DNA of 37,138 bases from Candidatus Saliniplasma halalkaliphilum (GTDB lineage Archaea; Thermoplasmatota; Thermoplasmata; Halarchaeoplasmatales; Halarchaeoplasmataceae): assembly GCA_019594235.1 (NCBI GenBank), contig JAFDTG010000002.1:1-37138 (forward strand), written 5' to 3'. Both the position numbers and the translations under genes were made by a program. This document shows positions 1-9,400 of this stretch, one piece after another (position 1 is the stretch's first letter; every line of letters starts with the position of its first letter). A model generated the notes under the pieces. It searched no databases and was not told where the DNA came from. It worked only from the letters and a program-made list of their open reading frames with translations.

Positions 1-2
1 AA

Positions 3-182
3 GAGTATGATGACACCGATGGGTTGAAGATATACTATGACGAGGGCTGGGTACTTATCAGACCTTCTGGGACCGAACCAAAATATAGGATTTACTCACA
101 AGCTAAATCTCTAGATACCACTAGAGAACTAGGTAAAAAACATCAGAAGATAGTAAAAGGTGTTTTAGATAGGACCAAATGA
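3..182 (+). CDS. Phosphoglucosamine/phosphomannomutase family, C-terminal fragment
   Basis: This is the 3' end of a gene that begins before the window; 59 codons and a TGA stop are visible. The peptide contains RPSGTEPKYRIYSQA, the phosphate-binding loop of domain 4 in the alpha-D-phosphohexomutase family (GlmM/PMM/PGM), followed by a helix that closes the domain. These enzymes move a phosphate between C6 and C1 of a hexose and supply sugar nucleotides for glycan or cofactor synthesis. The exact substrate cannot be read from this fragment. The next gene has its own promoter, so this is probably the last gene of its transcript. Confidence 0.85.
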   Translation, partial: EYDDTDGLKIYYDEGWVLIRPSGTEPKYRIYSQAKSLDTTRELGKKHQKIVKGVLDRTK

Positions 183-266
183 TTTGTTTTATAGCGTATA
201 ACTAATCCACCTTCATGTATGACAAATACCCTCAATATACCAAAATTATAAATAATGTCTACCCTC

Positions 267-297
267 TATTATATATTGTCAGACATTTTGTCGGACC
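267..297 (+). promoter_or_regulatory. TATA box and short direct repeat upstream of membrane protein gene
   Basis: TATTATATA at about 268-276 is a good archaeal TATA box and places a start site near 298, some 20 bases before the ATG at 320. Directly after it TTGTCAGAC (277-285) and TTGTCGGAC (289-297) form a 12-base-period direct repeat between the TATA box and the predicted start site, where a repressor could bind. The rest of 183-319 shows no coding or RNA structure that I recognise. Confidence 0.4.
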
Positions 298-319
298 AAC
301 AAGGAGCTAGTGGGATAGG

Positions 320-1225
320 ATGCAGCTTAGAAAAAAAAAGCAGGAAACCGACCCGACGACCAAGAAACTTATGGAACAGGGTATAATCAGAGTTAAAAAT
401 GATGAAAACCAAAAAAACAAAGGTGCTAAACAGAAAATCAAAGAGTTCGGTAGGGTTACTTTTGATTTTTGGAGTGGTGTAAAATACACTTTAATATTGT
501 CAGCTCTTCTATGGTGGTTGCCTCTTTTCGGACCGATGATATCCGGATATGTAGGTGGTCGAAGAACAGGCGGACCAAAAAAAGGTATCACTGCTGCTGT
601 TTTGGCTTTAGCAGCGATCGCTGGAGTACAGTTAGCCTTTACTTACGATATGATGCCAGCTAACGTCTTATCGGTATTGGAGATGCCCAGCAGTATTTTA
701 GCAGTGGCTTATCAAAGACCGATGTTAACTCCGTACGTACGTTTTCTAGAGCTATACTGGAGTTCTTTTTTCACTTCTGTTTTAGGAGGTTTACCTTACT
801 CTCCTAACAGCTATTTGATAACAATCATTTTCGCCTATGTGGGCGGAGTGGTATCCGTCGATAAAAAGAGAGAGTTAGAAGATGTCACAGGTTCTGGCAG
901 TACGGTCAATATCGACCTTTCCAGGGTTACACAACAACCATCATCCAATGGTAAATCAAAGGATAAAAAGAAAATGTTAGTTGACTCTAATTTCAACTAT
1001 AATCCTAGAAAAGCAAGATCAGGTGATGCACCACAAAGATGGGATGACCTCAAACCTATACAGTACAGTGAAAGAAAGAGAAAAAGCAAAAGAAAGAGTA
1101 AAAAACCGAAAAAAAAGAAGAAAAAATCAAACTTTGAAGATCGATATGAACCGGTAAGATTTTCTAAAAAACCGGTCGTCAGACATCATACCAATACAGA
1201 AGGGGACGATTGGGAGTTTCTGTGA
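320..1225 (+). CDS. Membrane protein with glycine-rich helix and Lys/Arg tail
   Basis: I do not recognise this 301-residue protein at family level. A charged N-terminus (1-50) precedes hydrophobic segments at about 55-80, 87-108 and 163-180. Residues 71-90 hold GPMISGYVGGRRTGGPKKG, a glycine-rich turn found in small archaeal membrane proteins of the DUF5518 kind; that resemblance is only suggestive. Residues 180-301 are hydrophilic, and about 250-275 is almost pure Lys/Arg/Ser, which suggests binding to nucleic acid or acidic lipid on the cytoplasmic face. It sits 50 bases before pelota on the same strand and may be co-transcribed. Start: ATG after a weak GGGATAGG. Confidence 0.65.
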   Translation: MQLRKKKQETDPTTKKLMEQGIIRVKNDENQKNKGAKQKIKEFGRVTFDFWSGVKYTLILSALLWWLPLFGPMISGYVGGRRTGGPKKGITAAVLALAAIAGVQLAFTYDMMPANVLSVLEMPSSILAVAYQRPMLTPYVRFLELYWSSFFTSVLGGLPYSPNSYLITIIFAYVGGVVSVDKKRELEDVTGSGSTVNIDLSRVTQQPSSNGKSKDKKKMLVDSNFNYNPRKARSGDAPQRWDDLKPIQYSERKRKSKRKSKKPKKKKKKSNFEDRYEPVRFSKKPVVRHHTNTEGDDWEFL

Positions 1226-1274
1226 ATAAATCAAGCATAGAAGTTATTAATCCCGTATCGTATCAGCTTGTATA

Positions 1275-2318
1275 ATGAAAATACTCCATCAAGACCCGAG
1301 AACGGGTAAGATCAAGCTTAGAGTCGATAATCTTGACGACCTCTGGCACATCAAAAATATACTGAATCCTAAAGATATAGTTTCCGCTGTAACTTTCAGA
1401 AGGGAAGAAACTCAAAGTGACAAGCTCCGTTCTGATAGAGGGGAGAAGAAAAGGATGAGGTTGGACATCGAGGTAGAAAAGGTGGAGTTCCATGAGTTTA
1501 CGGATAGGCTGCGTATTTTAGGTGTTATCGTTGAGGGCCCACAGGATCTAGGTTCTTATCATACTTTAAACATCACTGATGGGCATCAATTGACGATGAT
1601 CAAAGAGGAATGGAAGGACCATGAGTTGAACAGGTTGAAGGAGGCGGTTGAGCACAGCCAAAAACCGGTCATAACTTTTGTAGGTTTGGAACAGGGAGAG
1701 GCCACCATCGCGATAATGAGGCAGTACGGTGTCAAAGAGATGGCACATATATCACCCAACCTGGGCGGAAAGATGTACGATTCCGAGAAGCTCGGTAAAA
1801 ACGAGTTCTTCAAGATGATCATAAAAAAATTAGAACATATAATGGAACCGGAATCACCTCTTGTGATATTTGGTCCTGGATTTTTTAAGGAGGATTTCTA
1901 TGAGTGGGCTAAAGATAAACATCCTGAATTGATGAAATATGCTGAAGTTATCCCTGCTGGAGAAGGAGGGATGACAGGTTTACATGAAGTTCTGAAAAAA
2001 GGTAAGGAGAGGGGTAGTTTAGACGGTCAGAGGATGTCTTATGAAAGTGAGAAGGTAGAAGGACTCCTTAAAGAGATAAAAAAAGATGGGGCTTATGCTT
2101 ATGGTAATGAGTCCGTAGAACGGGCAGTTGAATTGGGAGCTGTGGATGAACTGATGATTTTAGATACGAAAGTCCGGGATAAGGACGGGGAAAAGCTGAT
2201 GAAAAAGACTGAGCAGCTCGGAGGCGATGTTGTGGTTATAAGCAGTACACATGAGGGTGGAGAGAAACTCGAAGCTCTTGGTGGATATGGTGCCTTACTT
2301 AGATACAAGATCGAATGA
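1275..2318 (+). CDS. pelA: mRNA surveillance protein pelota (Dom34 family)
   Basis: A 347-residue protein of normal length for archaeal Pelota. It starts MKILHQDPRTGKIKLRVDN, followed by the Sm-like N-terminal domain with DDLWHIKNIL and the basic segment around residues 40-60. The central eRF1-like domain (about 130-260, starting KPVITFVGLEQGEATIA) and the C-terminal domain with the EGGEKL..LGGYGALLRY ending follow. The eRF1 GGQ motif is absent, as expected. Pelota binds ribosomes stalled without a stop codon and, with aEF1A and ABCE1 in archaea, splits them. The gene ends convergently 65 bases from the giant surface-protein operon. Confidence 0.96.
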   Translation: MKILHQDPRTGKIKLRVDNLDDLWHIKNILNPKDIVSAVTFRREETQSDKLRSDRGEKKRMRLDIEVEKVEFHEFTDRLRILGVIVEGPQDLGSYHTLNITDGHQLTMIKEEWKDHELNRLKEAVEHSQKPVITFVGLEQGEATIAIMRQYGVKEMAHISPNLGGKMYDSEKLGKNEFFKMIIKKLEHIMEPESPLVIFGPGFFKEDFYEWAKDKHPELMKYAEVIPAGEGGMTGLHEVLKKGKERGSLDGQRMSYESEKVEGLLKEIKKDGAYAYGNESVERAVELGAVDELMILDTKVRDKDGEKLMKKTEQLGGDVVVISSTHEGGEKLEALGGYGALLRYKIE

Positions 2319-2334
2319 TGATCTTTATCGATTT

Positions 2335-2356
2335 AAAAAAGAGTAAAAAGAGAAAG
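2335..2356 (-). terminator. T-rich terminator of the surface-protein operon
   Basis: Read on the minus strand, this stretch is almost only T and C with runs TTTTT and TTTTTT, beginning about 30 bases after the stop codon of the minus-strand gene. Archaeal RNA polymerase terminates at such tracts without needing a hairpin. Confidence 0.4.
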
Positions 2357-2383
2357 GGTTTTTGTAAGGTTCAATAGTATTTT

Positions 2384-5300
2384 CTATTCCCAAACATCAT
2401 CTTCTTCGGTATCTGTGCCTGATTGTTCTTCAGTTATCTCACCGTTCTCTATTTGTTCTTCGTAGAATTCATCTTCTTCAGATAGATATTCTTCGTCATC
2501 ATAGATATCCTCTTCGGTCGTGTCCGTATATCCTGATCCGATCTTAGAATATACCGTGTAAAGTATTGCCAATAGGAGGATTATTATCAGGATGAGGAAG
2601 AACAAGTTAGTTCTGTAAATTGGTGTCGGGTATTCTTCGAAATCTACGGATTCCTCAGCTGTATCCACTAAAACTATATCTTGGTCTTCATAGATGTCCA
2701 CATCTGTTAACAAATATGTGGTTCTGAATGAAGCGTTCACGTTGTAATCATCTCTAGCTGGAAGTCTAAATTCGTATTTTCCGTCGGTAGTGTATCCTGT
2801 CCAAACCTGGTTTTCAGTACTCACTTTTAAGTGCACATCGTCTAGGTGTTCTTCGTTTCTATCAAGTGTAGTTACGGTCAAGTAGTACACATCTGAGTCT
2901 ATATCTAAAGACCAACTTTCTTCCTCTGCGGTCACCTCGTGCTGGCTTTGATGTACTACGGTATTCAACCATTCTACTTCTATATCCCAATTCTCTGCAG
3001 GTATCCTTATCTCAACTTCACCTTGGCCGTCCGTGTAACCTGAATAGTAATGTTTCGGAGAATCCTCGTAAGTAACTCGAACAGGCGCAGAGCTCAAAGG
3101 AAGACCTCTTTCGTCCCTTACCGACAAAGTAAGGTAATATATGTCTGAATCAGCGGTGATATCTATATCCTCAGATAGTTGTTCTGTTTGGGTATGTACG
3201 ACAACGTTCTTCCAGTGGACCGTAAATGTTTGTTCACCTCTTGGTAATAGGAATTGTATGTGCCCTTCTGTATCACTGATCCTGTCAGATATTATGTTCC
3301 TATCTGATGGGAGTTCAGAATGTCTAACGATGACTTTCGAGTTTTCAACGGGGATATCTCTTTCATCTATAATATAAAAGTCAACGTAATATACCTCAGC
3401 ATCTATAGTTTCTGGAGATTCCGAAAGTATGTGTTCATTAACCGTCATATCATCGTTGTAAACAACAACACCTCGCCATTCAACCAAGATTGAGATCTCG
3501 CCGGCCTCACCAACAGGTGTTGGAACTCGGATGTTTACAGTACCGTTTTCACCAGTCACACTCGAATCAAAATTCGTTCCTTCAGTGTCAAAACTGGCTC
3601 TTGCGTTGTTCAATGGATTTCCTCTAGAATCGACTATCTGGAAAGAAACGTGATAGATATCCTCTACGTGTATAACCATCTCTTCGGAAGCGTCGAATAC
3701 TACTGGACTATCATAAACCATTACACCGTTCCACTGTAGAGTGACTTGATTTGTTGCTCCGGGTATCCTTGAGAATGATCTTCCGTCTTCTGAAGTTAAT
3801 TCTGTGTGTAAGAGGGTATCACCGTGTGAGACTCTAAGTCTGCCTCCACCAACTGGGACATCAAAATCATCTTGGACCAAGAAGTCTATATGATAAACGT
3901 CCGTGATAGCAGTCATCGACAGGTCTTCATTTAGATTTATTTCATCTTGGTAAACGTCGACGTTTCTCCAACTGATGGATATATCTAGCTCTACACCAGG
4001 TAATCTCATCTCTGGTACCGAACCATCCGTTAAAGACGTGTCTTGTTCTATCAAACTGTTTCCTAGGTAGAACTCTACTCTTGCATTTTCAAGAGGTTCT
4101 CCTTGGTCGTCAACGATGTTCATATCCAAATAGTAAACCGCACATTGAATTTCGTAATCTTCACTAGAATCAATAACCATATCGCCATTATATATCTCAG
4201 CACCTTTCCATTGGACTTGCATGTTCAATACAGCTCCAGGTAATCTCATAGAAACGTTTCCATTTTCTCCTGTTGTACCACTGGTAAGTGTTCCCGCTGT
4301 ATGGTGAGATACAGTGATCCTTGCATCGGATATGATTTCATCCCTACTGTCTATGGTAAATAGTTCGACATGGTAAACAGAGCATTCCAATTCTATACTT
4401 TGATCCGTTCCAGTTATATCTACGTCCGTCACATCGACTTCTATACCTCTCCAGGTAGATATTATCCTGTGAGGGCCTCTCGGTAATCTCATAACAAGTC
4501 TACCTGCTTGATCAGTATTACCAGTATTCGCGATGGTGTCTGTTTCAAGGTTCCGAGCCACTAAGCGTGTATTTTCAAGCTCATATCCAAGATCGTCTAG
4601 AGTTTGGAGTTCAACGTAATATATCTCCAGTTCAACATCTAAAGACCTGTTTCCTTCGAATGGTTCTGAATAGAGTTCTTTAACCTCTACACCTCTCCAT
4701 TGGAAATTCAAGTCGTAGGTGAAATCTCCTCCAGTTCCGGGCAGTCTGACTGTTAAATTTCCATTTATATCAGTCAATTTAGAGTCCGCTATCCTTCGTG
4801 TATCGTTGAACCTTATAGATACGTGGACCTCCGGAACAGGTACTTCTTCGGTATCCATCGTGTGGATGTTGAGATAGTATACGTCCGTATAGATCGTCAA
4901 TTCTACACTTTCGTTCAAATAATGCTCTGTAGAATCAACTTCTCTACCAAGCCATTCAGTTCTCAAAGAATAATCTCCTACTGGGGATTGAGGTAAATGG
5001 ACGTAACCATCAGTATCCGTTATCTCGCGGATCAATGTGCTATTAGGATGACTGATAAAGATGTTTGCATTCGGTACCGGTTCTCCGGCTACATCGACGA
5101 CCTTATAGGATGTATCATATACGGAACAATTCAAAGTGATAGCATCTTCATAGGGCACATTATCGCTCACTTGGTACGTGGTCTCGTTTACCAATACATC
5201 TTCCCAGTAAACTCTGAAGATATATTCGCCTTCTGTGATACTGATATTCGTGACCCCTTCGTCATTTGTTACGTTACTAGTTATCGATTCCTCTAGATCA

Positions 5301-6427
5301 GAAGAGTAAGCAACAACTTCTGCGTCTTCTAGGACGATGTCCATCGAATCAACGGTTTGGAAGTGAATGAAAAATCTTTCCGCACCGATCCAGAAATCCT
5401 TCTCAACGGATTCCAGATGCCCGCCGTAGGTTTCATCTCCAGGGTTATCTGGATATCTGTAGTTATAACCGGTGTTATCTACTGCAGAGACTATGGCAGT
5501 GTATTCTCCTTCTGCCTGTCCCCCGTAGTCCCATTCATATGTGAAATTACTTCTGTAAGACGAATCGTTCCCGGTAACTCTAGTCATCGGTTCTCTATAG
5601 AATACGGTGCCATCAGGTCCCTCTACTGTCAAATTTACTCTGCTTATATCATACCCACCGAAAGGATTCGTGATAGATGTGTTGAAGTGTATGGTAGTTT
5701 CATCTGCTCCAAGGCGGAAATCGTAGGACTCCTCGAATTCTGAGTCAAGGATCGTGAAAGTATCCACGTCGATGTAGTCTTCTGTTTCCACTTCTATTCT
5801 GCTTGGATACTCCGAGTCGCCGAAAGCGACCCTTTTTACGAAGTTATCACTACTTTCGATGACGAATTCTACTCTCAAGGATGATTCAGGTGATATCGTA
5901 TATCCTGAGATGTCCGTAGATACTGAATATTCGTTGAATATCGTCCTAGTGTTGTCATAGCTTACAAACCCTTGATCTATGAAATCTTCTGCACCATCTG
6001 GTTGTACTTCATAAAGGCTCATCGTAAGGTCTATAGTATTAGTGTGCCCATCAGCTTCTGCTATGTCGATCCACATATTGATAGTGGAAGTTCCGTTAAG
6101 GGTAAATTCTCCGGCAAAAGGTGGATTTAGATACCAGTCATGAGTTATGGTAGAACTGTACTCAAAATCTGTTATATGCTGATCTTCACCCATGGTAGTA
6201 TTCATGGTCATTACATCAACATTCTCGTTGACCGTTCCAGTTTCATTATGCAGGTACATGGTTTTGGTTTTTGATCCATCGGTAGATGTAAGTGAATTCT
6301 CTTCTGTTATCATATTTTCTTCGATTTGACTGTTCCCATGTACTCCTGAAAATGCACTAGCTATCAAAAACAATGTTACCGCAGATACGAGTATCATTAA
6401 CATTCCTTTCATATTTCTATTACTCAT
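2384..6427 (-). CDS. Giant surface protein A: 11 beta-sandwich repeats, membrane anchor, acidic tail
   Basis: The protein has 1,347 residues. A signal peptide (MKGMLMILVSAVTLFLIASAFSG, about 6-28) is followed by a unique N-terminal region (30-345) with a jelly-roll-like part and an Ig-like part containing SITNPFGGYD. Then come about 11 repeats of roughly 80 residues (350-1255), each built as VYY(L/V)..., D..G.P..., TD..G...RLP and W(R/K)GV.V. They resemble carboxypeptidase-regulatory-like/SpaA beta sandwiches. A transmembrane helix (about 1275-1295) and a very acidic 48-residue cytoplasmic tail end it. Many N-x-S/T sites fit an extracellular glycoprotein, such as an S-layer, stalk or adhesin. 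It starts one base after the stop of protein B, with GGAGGTG inside B's last codons, so it is translationally coupled. The function is unknown. Confidence 0.85.
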   Translation of the reverse strand: MSNRNMKGMLMILVSAVTLFLIASAFSGVHGNSQIEENMITEENSLTSTDGSKTKTMYLHNETGTVNENVDVMTMNTTMGEDQHITDFEYSSTITHDWYLNPPFAGEFTLNGTSTINMWIDIAEADGHTNTIDLTMSLYEVQPDGAEDFIDQGFVSYDNTRTIFNEYSVSTDISGYTISPESSLRVEFVIESSDNFVKRVAFGDSEYPSRIEVETEDYIDVDTFTILDSEFEESYDFRLGADETTIHFNTSITNPFGGYDISRVNLTVEGPDGTVFYREPMTRVTGNDSSYRSNFTYEWDYGGQAEGEYTAIVSAVDNTGYNYRYPDNPGDETYGGHLESVEKDFWIGAERFFIHFQTVDSMDIVLEDAEVVAYSSDLEESITSNVTNDEGVTNISITEGEYIFRVYWEDVLVNETTYQVSDNVPYEDAITLNCSVYDTSYKVVDVAGEPVPNANIFISHPNSTLIREITDTDGYVHLPQSPVGDYSLRTEWLGREVDSTEHYLNESVELTIYTDVYYLNIHTMDTEEVPVPEVHVSIRFNDTRRIADSKLTDINGNLTVRLPGTGGDFTYDLNFQWRGVEVKELYSEPFEGNRSLDVELEIYYVELQTLDDLGYELENTRLVARNLETDTIANTGNTDQAGRLVMRLPRGPHRIISTWRGIEVDVTDVDITGTDQSIELECSVYHVELFTIDSRDEIISDARITVSHHTAGTLTSGTTGENGNVSMRLPGAVLNMQVQWKGAEIYNGDMVIDSSEDYEIQCAVYYLDMNIVDDQGEPLENARVEFYLGNSLIEQDTSLTDGSVPEMRLPGVELDISISWRNVDVYQDEINLNEDLSMTAITDVYHIDFLVQDDFDVPVGGGRLRVSHGDTLLHTELTSEDGRSFSRIPGATNQVTLQWNGVMVYDSPVVFDASEEMVIHVEDIYHVSFQIVDSRGNPLNNARASFDTEGTNFDSSVTGENGTVNIRVPTPVGEAGEISILVEWRGVVVYNDDMTVNEHILSESPETIDAEVYYVDFYIIDERDIPVENSKVIVRHSELPSDRNIISDRISDTEGHIQFLLPRGEQTFTVHWKNVVVHTQTEQLSEDIDITADSDIYYLTLSVRDERGLPLSSAPVRVTYEDSPKHYYSGYTDGQGEVEIRIPAENWDIEVEWLNTVVHQSQHEVTAEEESWSLDIDSDVYYLTVTTLDRNEEHLDDVHLKVSTENQVWTGYTTDGKYEFRLPARDDYNVNASFRTTYLLTDVDIYEDQDIVLVDTAEESVDFEEYPTPIYRTNLFFLILIIILLLAILYTVYSKIGSGYTDTTEEDIYDDEEYLSEEDEFYEEQIENGEITEEQSGTDTEEDDVWE
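2665..5380 (-). repeat. Array of about 11 protein repeats in surface protein A
   Basis: The repeats are clear in protein but diverged in DNA. Each unit starts with (D/S/E)VYY or a close variant, has a D..G.P or D.RD turn about 10 residues later, an (S/T)(D/E)..G...(R/F).P block near residue 45 and a W..V.V block near 60. The last copy is degenerate: its W is lost and it runs into the membrane anchor. Confidence 0.8.
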
Positions 6428-6428
6428 C

Positions 6429-9400
6429 TTAAAACACCTCCTTTTTCTTAGCGATTATTATTCCACCGACTACGCAGATACCTACTATGGCCATTACTAT
6501 GTAGAACAGGTTAGTTTTGTATATCGGTCTTGGATATCCTTCAAAGGTCATCTGGATCTGTTGACTCGAATCTAGTGAAACATCTTCGGTCTCCTGGAGG
6601 TCTATCTCTGTTAAATGTTGAGTTTTTCTCAATCTAGTTGACACGGTGTAATCCCCATAAACTATCTGTTTAAACTCGACGGTTCCATTCCCATCAGTTT
6701 CAAGTGTTTCAATCGGGGTTCCTTCACTATCTATAAGAGTAACCTCTGAACCTATTACCGGACCATCTTGACCTTCTATCACAACTTCCAGATAGTGCAC
6801 CATCGTTTCTAGACTGATCTCTTTATCCCCTGTCAATTCAGTATCCACAGAACCGACTTTTTGTCCACGCCAGTACGCATCCAATGTCCATTCCCCGATC
6901 GGAAGTTTTGGAGTAGCTGCGCCTATATCCGTGACTTCGGTATGGAACGGCACTCCGTCTTCATCCGTGATTATCAGGTCCGCGCCATCTAAGTATTCGC
7001 CTTCAGAATCAACTACTTCTACATCGATATAGTAGATCTCACACTGGATAGAGAATTCAGTATCATCGTTTACTTCTACCGTTTGATCCGCTATGTAGAA
7101 TCCTCTCCATTCAGCTTCCAAACGGATGACACCATAAGGTAATCTGATCTCAGGTTCATCATCGATGGATATGGTGGTTAGCAGGTCTTGCCCCTCGGGT
7201 AAACCTTCGTGATAAACCGACACTACCAGGTCTTCAACATTTTCTCCCCGGGAGTCCTCGCCTGTGAGATGTAGATAATACACATCGCAATCCAAATTCA
7301 TCTCTGAACTCTCGCTTATAGCATGAGTAACGTTGTAAACCTCGATGCCGTCCCATTCTACAGATATATCGAATTCTTCGTGTGGTAATCTTAGGGCAAC
7401 AGTACCGTTTTCAGGAATCCTTTTTGTTTCAAAAAGATTACCCCTGTGTACAAAATTCACTTCAGCATCTGTTAAAGTTTCATCTCTACTGTCTAAAGGT
7501 GTTACATCGACCCAATATACCGAGGTTGAAATCGTCAGTTCCAGATCATCTTCTAATTGGATATCAGTCTGGCCAACATCGAAGTCTCTCCATTCTAGAT
7601 ATATATCATATTCTTCGGAAGGTAATCTGATCGTTAAAGTACCCGTATGGTCGGTCACTTCGGAGAAAAGTAGAGAATCATCGAGATATATTTCAGCTCT
7701 TGTACCAGGTAGTATTTCTTCCTCAGCATCGGTGACGTTCATGGTTAGATAATAGATGTCAGAGTCGATAGTGAGTTCATTTTCTCCTTGTTCATGAACC
7801 ATGCTGTACTCTCTTGAATCTACCTCTACACCATACCATTCTGCCTTTATAGTGTAAGATTCCACAGGTAGTCTTAAGCGGAGACCTCCGTCACTATCAC
7901 TGGTACCGCTTTCGATCAAAGAATCCTGATATTCAACATCGATACTAACTCCTTGGACAGGAGTATCTCTTGAATCTATAACCGTTAGGTCTAGGTAGTA
8001 CACGTCACAGTTTTTTATCTGTAGGTCATCGTTGCCTTCGACTGGGTAGCCGTCTATCGAACGTACCTGGATACCCTTCCATTCTACTTCTATATCGACA
8101 TCCGTAGCGGGTAATTTAGATATATACACACCATCCTCGTCGGTATTACCGGTATCCACGAGATTACCATCGATCCTCACGGATATCCGTGCGTCAGGGA
8201 GTGTTTCTTCATCTACGGTACTATCCAAAGCGATTATGTTTAATTGATAAACCGAAGCTTCGATCTCAAAGTCCGTTTGAGTTTCTGAAACAACTCTTAG
8301 TTCACTAGCTACGTTTACACCGATCCATGTTACATCGAACCGATGCTCACCATCTGCTAACTGGAATGTAACCAAACCGTCGCTATCTGTCGTATCCGTA
8401 TCTATTTCACGCTCAGTTTCGGTATAGGTTGCGGTGACTTCAGCTCCTTCTAGTGGATCTTCTAGACTGTCATAAACAGTTACTGAAACCTGGAAAATAT
8501 CCGCAGTTAGAACTATCTCAGAGCTTTCACTCAATTCATAAGTTTCTTCGTAAACTTTTGCGTCGTTCCAGTAAATCTCGAAGAAGTATCCAGTTGCCGG
8601 TAATCTAGTGGTGAAGACTCCTTCACCGTCCGTTAAACCACTGTCTGAAACGATCCTAGTGTCGTCATAGGAACCTACAAATAAAGCATTGGAAACTGAA
8701 CCACCGGAACGGTCCTGCACCTGAACTTGAAGGTGATATACCAAAACATTAACTTCAAAATCATCAGAAGTTGAAACGTCTATGGAAAACTCTCCTACAT
8801 CTCTTCCTTTCCATTCGATATCTAACTCGTATCGACCTTCAGCGGTTCTGTCTAGTGAGAAATAACCGTCGTCATCGGTGACATAAGGATCGACTCTTGT
8901 TGAACCATTGGGGTGGGTTAAGTATACGTTCGCATTATCCACCACTTCGCCTTCCATATCTTTAATGATAAAACCGGGATAAAATATACCGGCTGTAACT
9001 TCGAATGGGTCATCTCTAGTTCTATTACCCACTTCTCCCACGTCTAAAGTGCGGTTAGTACTGACTTCAACGTCCTGCCAGATCACAGTGATTATATATG
9101 TTGCATTGGCAACGGTGAAATTTGCGATCCCCTCATTATCGGTCATAGTGGTGTTAAAGACCACTTCATCACTGACCTTCAAGTTGATCGTTGTATTTTC
9201 TAGTATCTCTCCGTGATCGTCACTTACTTGTATGTTAACATAATGGTCCAATCCTCCTATAACAAAAGAATGGTATCCGTACTCATCATGACCTTGGAAC
9301 TCACCTGTTCTATTATACGCTAGTTTTCCGTTTCTATCTATGGTTCTTACTGTTACGTCGTATACTCCTTCTGGTTGTCCATCGTGATCCCAGGTCATCT

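Noticed and set aside
183..319. tRNA or other RNA gene in the intergenic region
   Set aside because: No cloverleaf, GG-TTC-type arm or stable long hairpin was visible; the region is explained by a promoter.
4997..5743. Plus-strand open frames of 99 and 128 codons opposite surface protein A
   Set aside because: They have no ribosome-binding site or family resemblance and lie fully antisense to a well-supported repeat protein; the frame is open because of biased codon use.
7345..7752. Plus-strand open frame of 135 codons opposite surface protein B
   Set aside because: It is Ser-rich shadow sequence antisense to the repeat array, with no start signal.
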